Below, one piece after another: positions 33,804 through 45,506 of a stretch of 64,000 nt of DNA. Source of the stretch: Breviolum minutum Mf 1.05b.01 (Eukaryota > Sar > Dinophyceae > Suessiales > Symbiodiniaceae). The position numbers were made by a program, and so were the translations under genes. The stretch is from contig DF239140.1 of assembly GCA_000507305.1 (NCBI GenBank), positions 234,341 through 298,340 on the forward strand, read 5' to 3'. Position 1 is the stretch's first letter; each line of letters opens with the position of its first letter. The notes under the pieces are model-generated. The model searched no databases. It saw only the letters and a program-made list of their open reading frames with translations, and was not told where the DNA came from.

Positions 33804-35650
33804 TCAAGCAACTGCAGCACCACCAAATGCTGCCTGAGCCTCAAAAAAGATGCGTCGTTCAACCGATGAAAATTGAGGCCGGCTGTTCTCTTCGACTGCT
33901 TCCGGGCTTATGAAACCAAGCTGTTTCAAAGGGGACAAGGGATGAGTTGATGGTATGACATCCTCATTTGCTTCCACACTCTAAATTATCTCCAGTAATC
34001 TCCAATGTTCGTTTCTTACTCGCATACCATGCATCCAGTTTTCCAGCCACACTAATCCCACACCAAGGGACCGCTGGGGAACCCGAGTGTACCTGCGCTT
34101 TTTGGAACAACGCCGCACCCACTTTGAAATCAAAGTTCAATTCACCAAAATCATGGCTCATTTACATACCAAGCATGATCCATTCTACAACGAACACAAA
34201 ATTACAAATCCTTTCTTACATGAGGACATTTTAATAGAACGGTTCACCTTACCCGATTGAACTGCCCGAATCAACTGCCACAACTCTTCCCCCAAAGAAG
34301 GGCACTGCAATCTTGCTCGATCGGACCTCGAGAGGAGTCTGTAATTTTGTGGCAATAAAACGCAAAACGATCCATCCCTTCATTGTGACTGGATGGGTCA
34401 ACACCTTTGTTCAGGACCCTAGAAGAATTCACACGGAGTCTTTTTTTGGGGGGGAAACCCCATGGGATAAGTCACTCCTAAACGAACCCCCTACATGTGA
34501 GCAGTAAACCTTGTTGAACACGGACGGATCTTGTCCTTTGGTGAGGTTTGCTCCAGCCATCCCCAAAATTCTTTGAACAACTTGTTCTGACATTCACCTG
34601 GTTTTATTTCCATTGGACTCAAACCACAACAGCAGCATCAAAAAAGAGTCGCTGAGTAGGGTTCAATGGAATGAATAGATTCAGTAACAGATGTTACTCA
34701 TCCTAAACGGGATGAACTATCCTTTTGATGGGCACATGAATCCTTCCTTTTCAAGGAACCACCTGAGACTCTTGTTTGGATCCGCTCTCATGGCCCCGTC
34801 GCAACAAAGACACAATAGCAGGAGCACCGTCCGCGCGCGTGTCGTCGGGTGCATCATCCAGGCCGTGGCAAATTGGGTATGCAGCCTGACCATCAGCCAA
34901 ACCCTTCCACAGGTTGCAGGTCAAAGCTGATTGTTTTGGTATGAAATGTTCATCTGGATGTGGGTACTTGATTATGACTGGGCGAATGCCTGGCCTCAGC
35001 TTGTCATCAAGAGTGTCACTGACTTTCAAAAAAATGCTGTAGCAACTTGCACAACCGCAACACATGAGTCAGGCATACATAGCATGGCCATGGAAAATTG
35101 AAGGTTTTCCCATCAACACCTCGGTTTACCTGAATGTATATCTGAAGGTTCCTGGACATCTTCAATTAAAGATTCCGTTTTCTTGGCCAATTTCATTTGT
35201 AGAACATTGGAAGTCCGAATAGATAATTTGGTGTTTATTGGAAGTTCCAACAAAACTATCCACAAATCATCTGTTCTGATGGTCAGAAAATCAACAAGCT
35301 CAATAAAAAACAGAAGGACTTGACTTCCCAAACAAATGGATCATTTCCTGTCCGCTAAGCCCTGCCCGAAAAAAAACTCTGCCCTTGGGTACCTTGCAGG
35401 TGGTTGAGATGTTAGCAGAACATCCCTGGTTACTATGGCTGCACATCAATCTGTTGCCTTTGTGATCGCTTTCATAGAAAAGACCACTAAGGCACTCCTT
35501 GGGGGTCAATGCATGGACAAGTTGCTGGCCGCAAGTGGCAGAGTTCAAAACACCAACAGATACTTGAAACTCAACATGTTTTGTCCACACGGGAAAAAAA
35601 GGGAATCAAAAGTTCGTGTAATGTAGGGTCTGGATTTTTTCTTCGCGCTG

Positions 35651-35682
<32 letters not shown>

Positions 35683-38518
35683 GAAAGATTGCCCATCATT
35701 TTATCTGCTACATGCCAAGTCCACATGAAATTTCACCCAAAATTTGGTGTGCTAGTTTGAGAAACTACGGCTAAAAAAAACATGAGGGCAAGGAAAGCGA
35801 AAGGTTTTTTTCACGCCCAAGGGTTTAGCCCCACTGTCGGTAGGTGGAGCCTACATCCTTCCCCTCCAAAGTTTGCCCACAGCAAGTATATAAACATTTC
35901 ACAGTATAGATCATTAGATGATATATACTAAATGTAGTCATGTAGTATTCAAAAATGAGAATGCAAATCTCTTTGCCTTCCTCAAAACCCACAAGCTGAT
36001 TTGACACAATAATAACACCCCCGACAACTCGGAGAATGCGTGACATTGAAATCACCTTTTTATGTTCCAAGTCTCCGAATCTGACAACTCCTGGCATGAC
36101 TTACGTCGGCTCCTACAGCGAAAATGAGTCAACACGAAAAAAGACGAGGGAAGGATAGCCAGTCTGTATACTCTTTTACTTGAGTATAGAGACAAAGAGA
36201 ATCAGCCTGCAATATGATGCAATATCGTTTCTGATCTTTTTGTACCTCTAACCGTACTGTACGTCTGGGAACCCCATTCCCAAACAATAGTTATTGGTGG
36301 AGAATTGCTTGATTGATGGGATTTTGGAGCGAAAAAAATGAACGTCTCCTGGTGTTGATCTTGTCGCAATACAGAAAACAGTGCGTGGACTGGTTGCTGG
36401 CTTCGCCATCGAACGCAACTTGACAAATGGGAAAGTGTTCAGCACAAACGGCAGAGAGGTCTGTGATGCATTCGCCACCCTGTTGAATACAAAGTCTTCT
36501 CTGGCCATCATGATCTGTCTCATAAAATCCGCGAGACTCACAAGATGCTGCAGGCAAGTCCCTGCAAGACACATTCATGCTACGGGTGTTTGTCTTCTCA
36601 CAAAGAGACGAACAAAAAGCTGGTATCTCTTCTGGCATTGCAGGAGAAGCGTTTTCAGCCTCAGGACCCTTGCCATGGACGCTGCGACGTACTGATGCTT
36701 GGACACTTGCATCTGAGCAGAGCGGAAAGGACGCCGGGCACTTATTGGCCGGATCCGCCTGACACTCGGCCCCCTTGACCACGCACAAGCGCCGGACCCC
36801 ATGCCAATCGCTTTCATAGAACTGTCCACTGCTACAGTGTGCAGGGCTCAGGCCTGAACATGACAGGGCTGCCACAGCCACATTGGTCTTGTAGCACATC
36901 GCATGGCACTCCGCACTGTTCCCAGCAACCATGGGAGTCACCTCAGGCTGATGACGTTGGAAAACGCTGGTGCCCGGACAGGTGGCATTCTGTACAGGAC
37001 ACACGGAGGAGGCAAAACAGGCACCAGAGCGGAGTTCACAGTGATGTCGGTTGCCCACTTTGTCACTTTCATAGAATTGACCGCTGGAGCATTCCTCTGG
37101 AGAGAGTTTGTGACAATTGGTATCTAAACTTCGGACATCCGTCTTGTAGCAGAGGGATTCACATAGACTCAGAGTCTCCTGAACCGAGTCTGAAGTGTCA
37201 CAGTTCCATGGTCTCTTTGAGATACATGCTGTGGTCCAATCTTCAGTGCATTTCCATTGGGGCTGCCAGACACACAGTCGCAGTTCACCGCCATTTTTTC
37301 CTTAGTTGTGCACAGTCGACCGGCTGATAAAAAAAGATGAGTCAAATGAGGAAGTTGTCCCAGACAAGAAAAAGGTTCTACACCACGGATATTGACATGG
37401 AACTTGAGAATGGACTCTTGGAAGAGTAGATTTCTTTGAGACACCATCATTTCCAGAATCCATGTTTCTTTTCAAGGGTGTAGAGGATAATGCAAGTCGA
37501 GCTTCGATAGAAGTTCACAGTTTTACAGTCATCCTCAGCCAGCTCTTTACAGGTCTTGGCACCTCTCTCCTGCCGGGCCAAGTTTAGTTGAAATGCCCTT
37601 GAACCGGGGTAATGCAAACACACCCCCCGGTTGGTAAGCCAAGACATCTAAGCACAATCATAGGAATTGCATGTTCTTCCCAGATACCAATTTTTTGCAC
37701 TCCTCTATATTGGTCTTCTTGCAGAGCTTCTGACAGAAGGGGGACGTGGTTCCACCTCATCAGGTCTAACCATGGCCAGATGCAGATTCGGGGCATGGCG
37801 GTCGTCTGGGTCTCCGGACGCACCCCTTCGTCCAAAGTGACATCAGCCCCTGCGCCAATGGAGAAACCTGGGATGGCCGTTGCAAATAGATGATTGTTTA
37901 ATGTTTCAAGATGGCATCCTAAAACGGCAGATATAACATGGATATAATACATATTGTAGTATGTACATGATTTATTACATGTCTACTTCCGTATAGACAA
38001 TACCATAATCAAAGAATCACGCTCCTGTTGCCAGACGGGGGCAACCGCTTGTCACGACAGCTGGTAAGCATTCAACAAAGATCCCAACAACAATGTAGGC
38101 ACAGTTCCATCAACAGCTCCGACACAGCAAAAGTGATATGATAGCTTTGGTTTTCTCTAACACTATGTCACTTTGAGTAGCACTGGCAGTGGCAGCTTCT
38201 TATGTATTGGCTTATTGCATGCAACTCGTTTGAAAGGTCCTGGACGTGTCCAGAATTCTTTTTCCAATAGCTCCTTTGTGAGCAAACCAATCTGGGATAA
38301 TAACGGGCGTTTGTTTTGTCCCCCTTTTCCCAAAGGAAAAAAAAACAACACCTCCCGTTTCAACTCCCAAGGGACTCAGGGTATTCGCATGTGCATCAGC
38401 TCCATACCTGCAGCAAATCTTTGATTAGCGCCGTTGGTGGTTTCCAGGCCCTGTGGAAGAAAATCTGAGCTGCGAACGGCGGCCCTAGTAGACTCAGTAA
38501 ACTCAGCAGGGTCAGCAT
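33804..38518 (-). CDS. secreted cysteine-rich repeat protein, about 13 exons, unassigned family
   Basis: Exon 1 (38408-38518) starts MLTLLSLLSLLGPPFAAQIF, a signal peptide. In-phase exons follow at 38172-38291, 37771-37867, 37688-37755, 37503-37569, about 36348-37300, 35393-35562, 35130-35181, 34763-35022, 34510-34586, 34253-34338, about 33990-34131 and 33804-33920 (ending AQAAFGGAAVA, stop). Nearly all junctions are GT-AG with matching phase; exon 5 uses a GC donor. The middle holds five copies of a ~75-residue unit: C-x2-LC-x-KTN-x8-C-x2-L-x4-C-x2-G-FYESD-x2-G-x-RR-x-C-x6-C-x5-7-C-x6-C. The cysteines suggest disulphide-bonded extracellular modules. The C-terminal third lacks the repeat. I know no matching family. 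Weak points: a 15-bp 'intron' at 37756-37770, uncertain edges of unit 5, and the donor of the penultimate exon. Confidence 0.62.
35652..35681. repeat. (GAT)n microsatellite
   Basis: About ten perfect GAT/ATG triplets in an intron of the cysteine-rich gene. Similar GAT/ATC arrays occur at 46752 and 51309. Confidence 0.9.
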
Positions 38519-39422
38519 AGGACATGCATGAACGTCAAAAACTACATGAATCTCTGGCACCAATCTCGGAGAAGCTGGTGCTTGAACCAAGATGAACCAA
38601 GACACAAAGATGCCATGATTCTAGTGGAATTCTAAAGTCAAATCAGACCTTATCCAGCTCTTCTCCCATAATCTTGCAAGTCGATGCAACATTGATTTCT
38701 GGATCTTCTCCCTCCACTTCTGCCACTAGAATACTCATGATCTTATATGATCTTCACCCCATCCACCCTAAAAATCCAACCAACCCTTTATCCGGTTTTT
38801 TCTCCAGAGCAAAGAGAGTCTACCACCGCATCAAAGAGCACCAGAGGGTCCATTCCACTTGTACTGTACCTAAGAGGTCAATCACTCAACATGCAGCAGA
38901 CAAGAGTTGCTAGAACCATCTTTCAAAGGATATCTATCTATTTCCCGTAAGCATAGTTTCAGTGGAAAAAAGACCAAATGAACTAGCTAATCTTTGACCT
39001 CTCCATTTTCCATCGAACCACTCTTGTCAAGCAAGGAGTATATCCCAACTTCCTACATACCGTTGTTTTGGAAGAACTCTGGCTAACCAGTTGAGGTTGG
39101 TAGTTTATCCCATTATTTAAAATTTACCATGGGTTTTATACATCCCAGGTGGTTGTTTCGGATTTCTTCCATCAACAGTGACCAATCGCCGCCAAGGATA
39201 CCCCAATTCGCCCAGCTCGCCCGTCCATACGCGCGCTCGGCCCACGGAAACGTGTTCTAGGAGATAGTCAATCCTGGGCTAAATCCACAAAAATTGCATG
39301 CTGAAATCAGGTGACATACCGGGATACTACATAATACATAGGATATATATACCCGACCAATAAACGGGGATGCATGGATACATAGCCCATCAAAAAACGG
39401 GGGATTCATGAAATCATCGCTC
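38519..39422. other. intergenic; contains family B element
   Basis: 5' flank of the cysteine-rich gene and 3' flank of the next gene. Apart from the foldback element at 39061-39179 nothing is recognised. Confidence 0.4.
39061..39179. mobile_element. foldback element family B, copy 4
   Basis: Interior signature GGCTAACCAGTTGAGGTTGG, TATCCCATTATT and CATCCCAGGTGGTTGTTTC is the most complete in the window. The right end GGATTTCTTCCATCAACAGT is intact; the left end (GTTGTTTTGGAAGAA) is eroded. Confidence 0.75.
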
Positions 39423-41660
39423 TCAAAAACATTGTTTCAAGAAATCCCACCCAAAATTCAGGTTGTCTTTAAATAAAAGGATCCGTAGCGACACCGTAGG
39501 TTCCGCAGACTGCGCCAACAACCACAAAGTCCAACGGTCACAAAGTTGTTGAATTTGCGTCATGGCATCCTTCCAGGCCTCCTCATCATTCATAAACCAA
39601 TCTCGCATGGCACGAAGGCTGCAGCTTTCTTTTTCATATTCTCGGACATAGCCTTGTACATCAATTCGAGCAAAGCGAGTGTACAAGACTTTCTCCAAGC
39701 GTCCATTAATCAAAAAACAACGAGCCTCTAAGCTTACATTGATTCGTTCTTGGACATAAACCGTGCCATTGTTGTAGTTGGGCTGTGTCAATAAAAAATA
39801 TAAGGCTTCTGCCAGCTGCTCACAACTCACCATTTTCACATCAATGCCTTCGTAGCTGTAGCCCAGCTTCACCACAACTTGTTCCAGCACCTCAGTCTCA
39901 TCTCGATCCTTCTTCAAGGATCTTAATGCCTGAACTGCCATTGCAGCAGCCTTGGAAGCATCTCTCAACACCAAAGCTTTCGAAAGTGAGGTGGTTAAGG
40001 GAATCTGAAATTGAGGACAAATGCACATCTGTGACATCCATTCCTTGGACGTAAGCAACTTCCAAAGCTGTAAAGGATGAGGCCAACAGCTACAAATCCC
40101 TGCGGCTTCCATGCGAAGAACCAGAGGAAACAGTAGATCTGCATCAACATACGCAGCGCTGGTCGGCTGTAACTCACCTTGAAGATTTTGAGTGGCTACA
40201 CTCCCTGAAACTAACAGCAGTTTTGCACCTGAAAAATAGGCCTAAACACCCCAAAAGTAAACAAACTAGTACTCCAGCCATCTATTTTCAGGTGCTATGT
40301 CATGTTAGTTTCAGGGAGGGTAGTTGGGTAGTTAGTAAACTATGTTCATACTGAGGGATCTCAGTCCAGGGCAACCCCCATGTGTCTCGGACTCTTGGAC
40401 GCTTGAAAAATTGGGATCCCTGAGGCTACGATTGTTGTAGCCTCATCCTGTTCGGCAAACTGCTACTGAGAGGGGGGAGGCATCCCAAATCATATGTAAA
40501 CATTTAACATCATAAACATATCGACTATCTTATGTGATATAAACATAATCTATATATTTATATTATTAATCTATTATCATTTCATACACACCACCAACCC
40601 TTAGTTCATCGAACCTCCAACAAAAAACCACCCCCAAGTTTCTGGTTGATCATTTAGACACCTTGGCAGTTAGGGAAAAAAAACAGAAAAATTTTGCCCT
40701 AAAAAATTTTGCCCAAACCACAACTCCAGCTGGCAGGATGATCGAAAAAAAATTAACAACCAAAGAACCGTAGCTTTGAAGCCCTTGGATCGGCCATAGG
40801 AAATATAAGCCACAAAGAGTTCTTCCTCTACAAATGGACATCAAAAATTCTGGTGAAATCTTGGCAAAGTCATCACTTTGTTGGATGAAGATGCTCATGA
40901 CTTCATAATTTCGACCCAATTTGGGAAGCACTGCGTCTTGGAAGAATTTCCGGATGAATTGATTTGAGATCGTGGATCCTTCTTCACCCCAGGAGTGAGA
41001 GTCATACATGATAGGAATCTTTGCAGCACCCCATTGAAACCTCCAGGGTGCAAAAACCAGCCAACACCGGGAAAAAAATGGCCTGAAATTCTCCCACAAA
41101 AATCACAAAAAAAAACTATTCTTTTGGAAGAATTTGAAAAAAGTCGTGCTCCTTTTTTTCGTGCCGGAAAACACAATGAAGGAAACTGCAACTTCACAAC
41201 CACCTATACCAGCTTCCGAGTTTGTTGGATACAAATGGTTTGATGTCCAAGGCTTCTTGTTTGGAAGGTTCCATTGCGCTGATCGGACTCGAACTTCTTG
41301 AATTCCAATTTCAGAAGTCAATGCATGCGGATCTTTGGTTACAGAGATATGATCTCCAGTAGCCCAGTCATACCATTGCTGCACCTCCCATTGAAATCGA
41401 ACGCTCTCTACCTTGCCTTCACCATTTACAAGTACCTCCTCCACTACAGCAGGGAGCCACCGTTGTGTCCACCCCAATCGTGGTCGATTGGTGCCCATCT
41501 GCGGTGTAGCACACAACATCCACCGATCACCAACTAGCTCAATGCGCTCACGGCCACCATCTTCAGGGAAGGCCATCCGATAAAAGACCTCGATCTTATC
41601 GCCTCCCTGAAAACTCCCGTCAAGTGAGCCCATATCATCATCCTGGGGAAGTTCAGCCAT
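39423..41660 (-). CDS. three-exon protein with ATP-grasp-like C-terminal region
   Basis: Exon 1 (about 41213-41660) starts MAELPQDDDMGSLDGSFQGG and includes IELVGDRWMLCATPQMG and WEVQQWYDWATGDHISVTKD. Exon 2 (40761-41018) reads IPIMYDSHSWGEEGSTISNQ and ends SYGSL at a GT donor. Exon 3 (39423-40004), after TTTCAG, reads IPLTTSLSKALVLRDASKAA, then VVVKLGYSYEGIDVKMV, TVYVQERINVSLEARCFLIN-G and a stop. A VVK-lysine followed by V-x-V-Q-E and, later, E-x-R-x-F-x-I-x-G is the arrangement of ATP-grasp enzymes (carboxylate-amine/thiol ligases), but the fold assignment is inference and the substrate unknown. The exon 1-2 junction needs a GA or GC donor for phase. A foldback element lies in intron 2. 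Total about 430 residues. Confidence 0.6.
40196..40324. mobile_element. foldback element family A, copy 3 (intronic)
   Basis: Ends TACACTCCCTGAAACTAACA and TGTTAGTTTCAGGGAGGGTA differ at one base when paired. Inner arms GCACCTGAAAAATAGG and CTATTTTCAGGTGC also pair. This is the cleanest copy and lies inside intron 2 of the ATP-grasp-like gene. Confidence 0.85.
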
Positions 41661-42665
41661 GAAATTTTCTCAAGAAAATGGTCGACCTGCCTCTGCCCTA
41701 TTTTTTGAGGACATGAAGCTGGAAGAGTGCCAAAAACCCGCTGAACTATTGCCTCAGAAAGTCATCTGGGCCAAAAGGCCTCTGGGGATATACAACACAG
41801 CACTGAAACTTCACTCCCTATGAGATTGAAAACTCCAATGCTCTCGTGATGTCCATCATTGAAATCAATCATCACCTTCAGCACCTGAAAACATATACGT
41901 GTCCATCAAATGCGCACAATATCCATGTCCACTTCTCTCGTGGACTTTCTGGGGTTTTGAAAAGGCTGGATATCCTTCTCTCCCAATCTCCAAACAATTC
42001 GAAAGCAACATCAAAACGTCTTTGACATTTTCACGACCATAGACTTGACGTAGATTTGCTTAACTTGACTTGGCAAGCCGAGGTCATATCATTGCCTCTG
42101 CAACGTGTATTTCCGACAGGTGAAACAAACCGATTCATATTACAACACCTATGAAGTTTCCCCTCATCATTCGAAGCCACTGCGTTGAATCTCTGCCTGT
42201 CAGAATGACACAGGCAAAGGTTGAAAAACAACCTTTGCAAGCAAAGGATATGAACTGGAATCCCGGTGATGAAGGAAAACTTCATCAAATGAAGTCCAAT
42301 ACTGATATGAAAGATACCGAATTCTACTTTAACGCAAGAGTTCTTTAAGTATAGAACAATTCTGACCATTGCATGTCTGGTTGGCCGCAATGGGATCTTT
42401 CCTCAATGAAAAGTTCAATAAGAAGAACTAGCCGCTAGCCCGTTATGAGATACAACTGGAATATCCCTCCAAGGTGCTTCAAAAATGAGATGTCCTCCAG
42501 GATTGGGTTTGTGGCAGGGGTGCTGAATCATGGATATGGAGCCAAGTTTGCCTGGAAAAACCACCTGGGTATCCCCATGCCTTCCAACCAGAGCACACCG
42601 GACCGTGGATTCCTTAGAGGATGCAGGCAATTCAAGTTTCCAGTCTTTGTTTAAAGCAACATTGG
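41661..42665. other. non-coding stretch, nothing recognised
   Basis: 5' flank of the preceding minus-strand gene. Short frames on both strands lack support. Confidence 0.35.
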
Positions 42666-42710
42666 TACTACTGTTGATGGAAGAAATCCTGCCCATCAAC
42701 AGTACCAGTA
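42666..42710. mobile_element. minimal family B element (two ends, no interior)
   Basis: TACTACTGTTGATGGAAG and CCATCAACAGTACCAGTA pair as an inverted repeat with only about 15 bp between. The outer end sequence is that of family B, so this looks like an internally deleted copy. Confidence 0.65.
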
Positions 42711-44136
42711 CTTAGAATGCTCTCTTTGGGTTGAAGGTGAAGATTCATCCATACTTCTTCCCGAAAGGTGTTTCATACCCGTATTTGATCACGAAAGCTT
42801 GGTAAGGTACGGTACTGGAGTAATTAGTTATTGGCGGATCAATCCAATAAATTTCACTCAAGGTTTCCATGGGGAATCCTAACAATTCCTGCGACTTACG
42901 AGTCCTAAAACCCACCAAACAACCAATCTTTTGGCGTTTTTGAAGCCTCTTAGAATGCCAATGCGAAACATGAGCCACACAAAACCCGCAATGTTCTTTC
43001 CGGAGGCACAAATCAAGGTCGGGGGCTGAAGGAAATGAAGAAAACAGCCATTTGGGAGACAAATGCGTAGAACAGTTGGGGGAACCCTCCACAGAACCTT
43101 TTAGGAAGCGAACGAGATCTGACCCAAGAAACCGCCCCCAGAAGACCGGAAAAGACTGGGAGACAAGCAAGTAAAGAGCGAAAGGAGATCTGGCCCATGG
43201 AAACAGACGAAAGAAAATGCGAGACAAATGCAAAAAGGCTCTTAAAAATTGGAAGGAACTGGGAGACAAAACGTGAAGAAGTTACAGGGGAACCTCCACA
43301 CTTTTTCGGAAGAAGACCAAAGAAGAGTGGGAAACCAATAAAGAGAAGAATTGGGAGAAGAAGACATATGAAAAGAACTCCACAGAACCTTCGGAAGCGA
43401 AAGGGATCTGCCCTAAGGAACGGTAAAGGAGAAGTTTGCCCCGAGACCTTCACCATGGCCAAAGACCGCAAAACCAACGCTGCTGGGGAAAAACACTGCC
43501 ATGTACAGCATTTCGGGACGGTTTTGGTCTCCTTCACTGTTGGAACTTATGTGGTGATGCTCTAGCAGAGTGACGGCAAAAAAGAAATGCCTAAAAATGT
43601 CGATTTTTCAGGGGTTGATCTTCGTTCAAAACAGCATTCGGATTGAAATGTTTGACTGCCAGTATCGCTAAAACCAGTGTCTTTGCTTCTCCGCTTTGAA
43701 AACTGGAAGTACAGTAATTGAATGGAAGAAAACACCGCTATTTACGATGCCTGCATGTTTTGCGGACATGTCTGACACAACACCGCAAATATCGGTATCT
43801 TTTTCAAAAGGAGTGTTTTGCTCAGGTTTTTCATTTGACACCAAAACAACAGGGCAACCACCAGGGGGGCTTTGTTTATAGAAGTGCAACCGATTCTGTG
43901 AAAGTTCACATGGTTTCTGGTAATACCCAACACAATAATCATCATATGACCCGAACCAAAGGGAACCAAGTTTTGGCGAATCTTTCATCCCCAACCGAGG
44001 CACCGGGCTTCCAGTGGTAGAAGACATCGTTCAGCATCGTTTCGGATGAAAGATTCACGGAAGAACTGTGACATGCTGCGTAATACTGTCATTGTAGGTA
44101 TCTAGTATATGATATAATATCTAGTATATGATATCA
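42711..44136. repeat. degenerate ~100-bp repeats at 43080-43440; no gene supported
   Basis: Motifs CCTCCACAGAACCTT..GGAAGCGAA.GAGATCTG (near 43085, 43377, partly 43177 and 43292) and TGGGAGACAA (43058, 43158, 43268, with variants at 43218 and 43348) recur irregularly. Two overlapping 174-codon frames on the minus strand run through them (Phe/Leu/Ser-rich). Such open frames can be a by-product of repeats lacking stop codons, so I annotate the repeat, not a protein. Confidence 0.5.
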
Positions 44137-44251
44137 TTTACTGAAACTCACAGCTTCGCACCTGAAAATGGATAGTTGAAGAAATACTATATAGTTTCCT
44201 TTTGTGATGCCCATTTTTCAGGGGGCTATGTTGGTTTCAGGGAGTGTAATA
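44137..44251. mobile_element. foldback element family A, copy 4
   Basis: Left arm TTACTGAAACTCACAG, right arm GGTTTCAGGGAGTGTAA, inner arms GCACCTGAAAATGG and CCCATTTTTCAGG. The left end has lost the CTCCC block, making this the most eroded copy. Confidence 0.65.
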
Positions 44252-44570
44252 CATATTTATGTATTTATAATCTATAGATGCAATATACTATGCCTGTGTA
44301 AGCCTATGTGCCCATGACGGGCCATGTCCTCTCACTCTCACAAGCTGAGCTGATCATTTCTGCGGGGTCCCATGTGGGCACAGTTGCGGCCATGGCCATG
44401 GGAAGAAATCATTCCAAAATGCACTTCAGACAATTCCTTCAGCGAAATTTTACACAATTCATCCAAAGGATCTCAAATAAATCATGTTTCCGGTGGAAAG
44501 TTGCCATTTTCTGGTGCTCAAGAATCACCAGCAAAACCCCCCTCATCCTTAAATTTCAAAAAAAAAAAAA

Positions 44571-44730
44571 CGGTCATCTTTGGGGAAACCGAACAGCTGT
44601 CCACGGGATGTCACCTTGGATGGTGCATGGGCACCATATAATTTGCGAATGAAACGCCGAAGCTGAAGCAGTCGCAGCTTCTTTTTCTTCCATCGCCGTG
44701 CCAGCCAGCTCTCCCTCTATTGCTTTTACT
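44571..44730 (-). CDS. candidate terminal exon, acidic/alanine-rich
   Basis: The minus frame reads AIEGELAGTAMEEKEAATAS, then AFHSQIIWCPCTIQGDIPWT and AVRFPQR before a stop at 44571. The plus strand is open here too (ending PWDKCKAAFHE), so the strand is not certain. It is preferred on the minus for agreement with neighbours. Confidence 0.33.
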
Positions 44731-44924
44731 CACAGCGGCAAATCTCGAGACCTGCAATGCAAACCGCCAACCCGAAGAAGGGGACAACTGAACTCCATGC
44801 CATGGGATAAATGCAAGGCTGCATTTCATGAATGATTCCAAATTGAAATAGTTTCAGGTAAGGATTTGGCTACAGTCTCTCCAAAAACCACATGCCAGCA
44901 ACCCCCACCTTCGCGACATGGAGC

Positions 44925-45506
44925 CTAGTCCTCGTCCTCCTCGCCGCCGCCTCCGCCTCCGCCCTTGGAAGCCATCATCTTGCGGCGCACACGGCCTGGG
45001 CGGCCTCCACCGAATGGTGAAGTCAGGGCAAAGTCAATGTGCTTCTCACTGTCGAGGCGGACCAAGAAGGATGGGATGTCACAAATCTGCTTGCCCACAC
45101 GGATGTGGCGCTGGCGAATCAATGTGCGGGCATGGTGGATGGATTTGGCCAAACCCAACTTGAAGACCTTGGTCTGCAGCCTGCGCTCCATAATCTTGGC
45201 CGTAGTCAGGCCCAACACGAAGTCGAGCTTCTTCTCAGATTCAAGGAGCAATCCAAGACGAACCATGCGGCGCAGCAGGGCCTCTCCTTGGAAGATACGC
45301 ATTGGGCTCCTTTCTTCCAGGGTCAGCAGTGTTCGGGCTGCTGTTCGGATCTTGGCCAAAGCGTACTGCACACGCCACACTTCACGCTTGTTCTTCAAGC
45401 CGTACTCACCGATGATCTTCATCTCTGAATCAAGACGCTCCTTCTCGAAAGGCCTCTTGGGCTTACGGAAGGTCTTGCCATAGTTCTGATAGCTCTTCTT
45501 TCCCAT
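44925..45506 (-). CDS. RPS9: 40S ribosomal protein S9 (uS4 family), copy 1
   Basis: Complete intronless 193-residue protein, [20 protein letters not shown] to an acidic tail [12 protein letters not shown]. The S4 RNA-binding domain lies around residues 105-150 ([34 protein letters not shown]). It binds 18S rRNA early in small-subunit assembly and helps shape the mRNA entry region. Length fits the eukaryotic family. A trans-splice acceptor candidate, TGTATTCACAG, lies about 30 bp upstream of the ATG. It is tandem with a second copy 403 bp upstream on the same strand; the coding sequences differ at three synonymous positions only, while the flanks are unrelated. Confidence 0.97.
   Translation of the reverse strand: MGKKSYQNYGKTFRKPKRPFEKERLDSEMKIIGEYGLKNKREVWRVQYALAKIRTAARTLLTLEERSPMRIFQGEALLRRMVRLGLLLESEKKLDFVLGLTTAKIMERRLQTKVFKLGLAKSIHHARTLIRQRHIRVGKQICDIPSFLVRLDSEKHIDFALTSPFGGGRPGRVRRKMMASKGGGGGGGEEDED

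Noticed and set aside
34763-34857. A minus-strand ATG (34857) opening a signal-peptide-like frame, MMHPTTRARTVLLLLCLCCD
   Set aside because: Another frame across the same bases joins in phase to exons on both sides (35130-35181 and 34510-34586) of the cysteine-rich gene, so the signal-like frame is probably chance.
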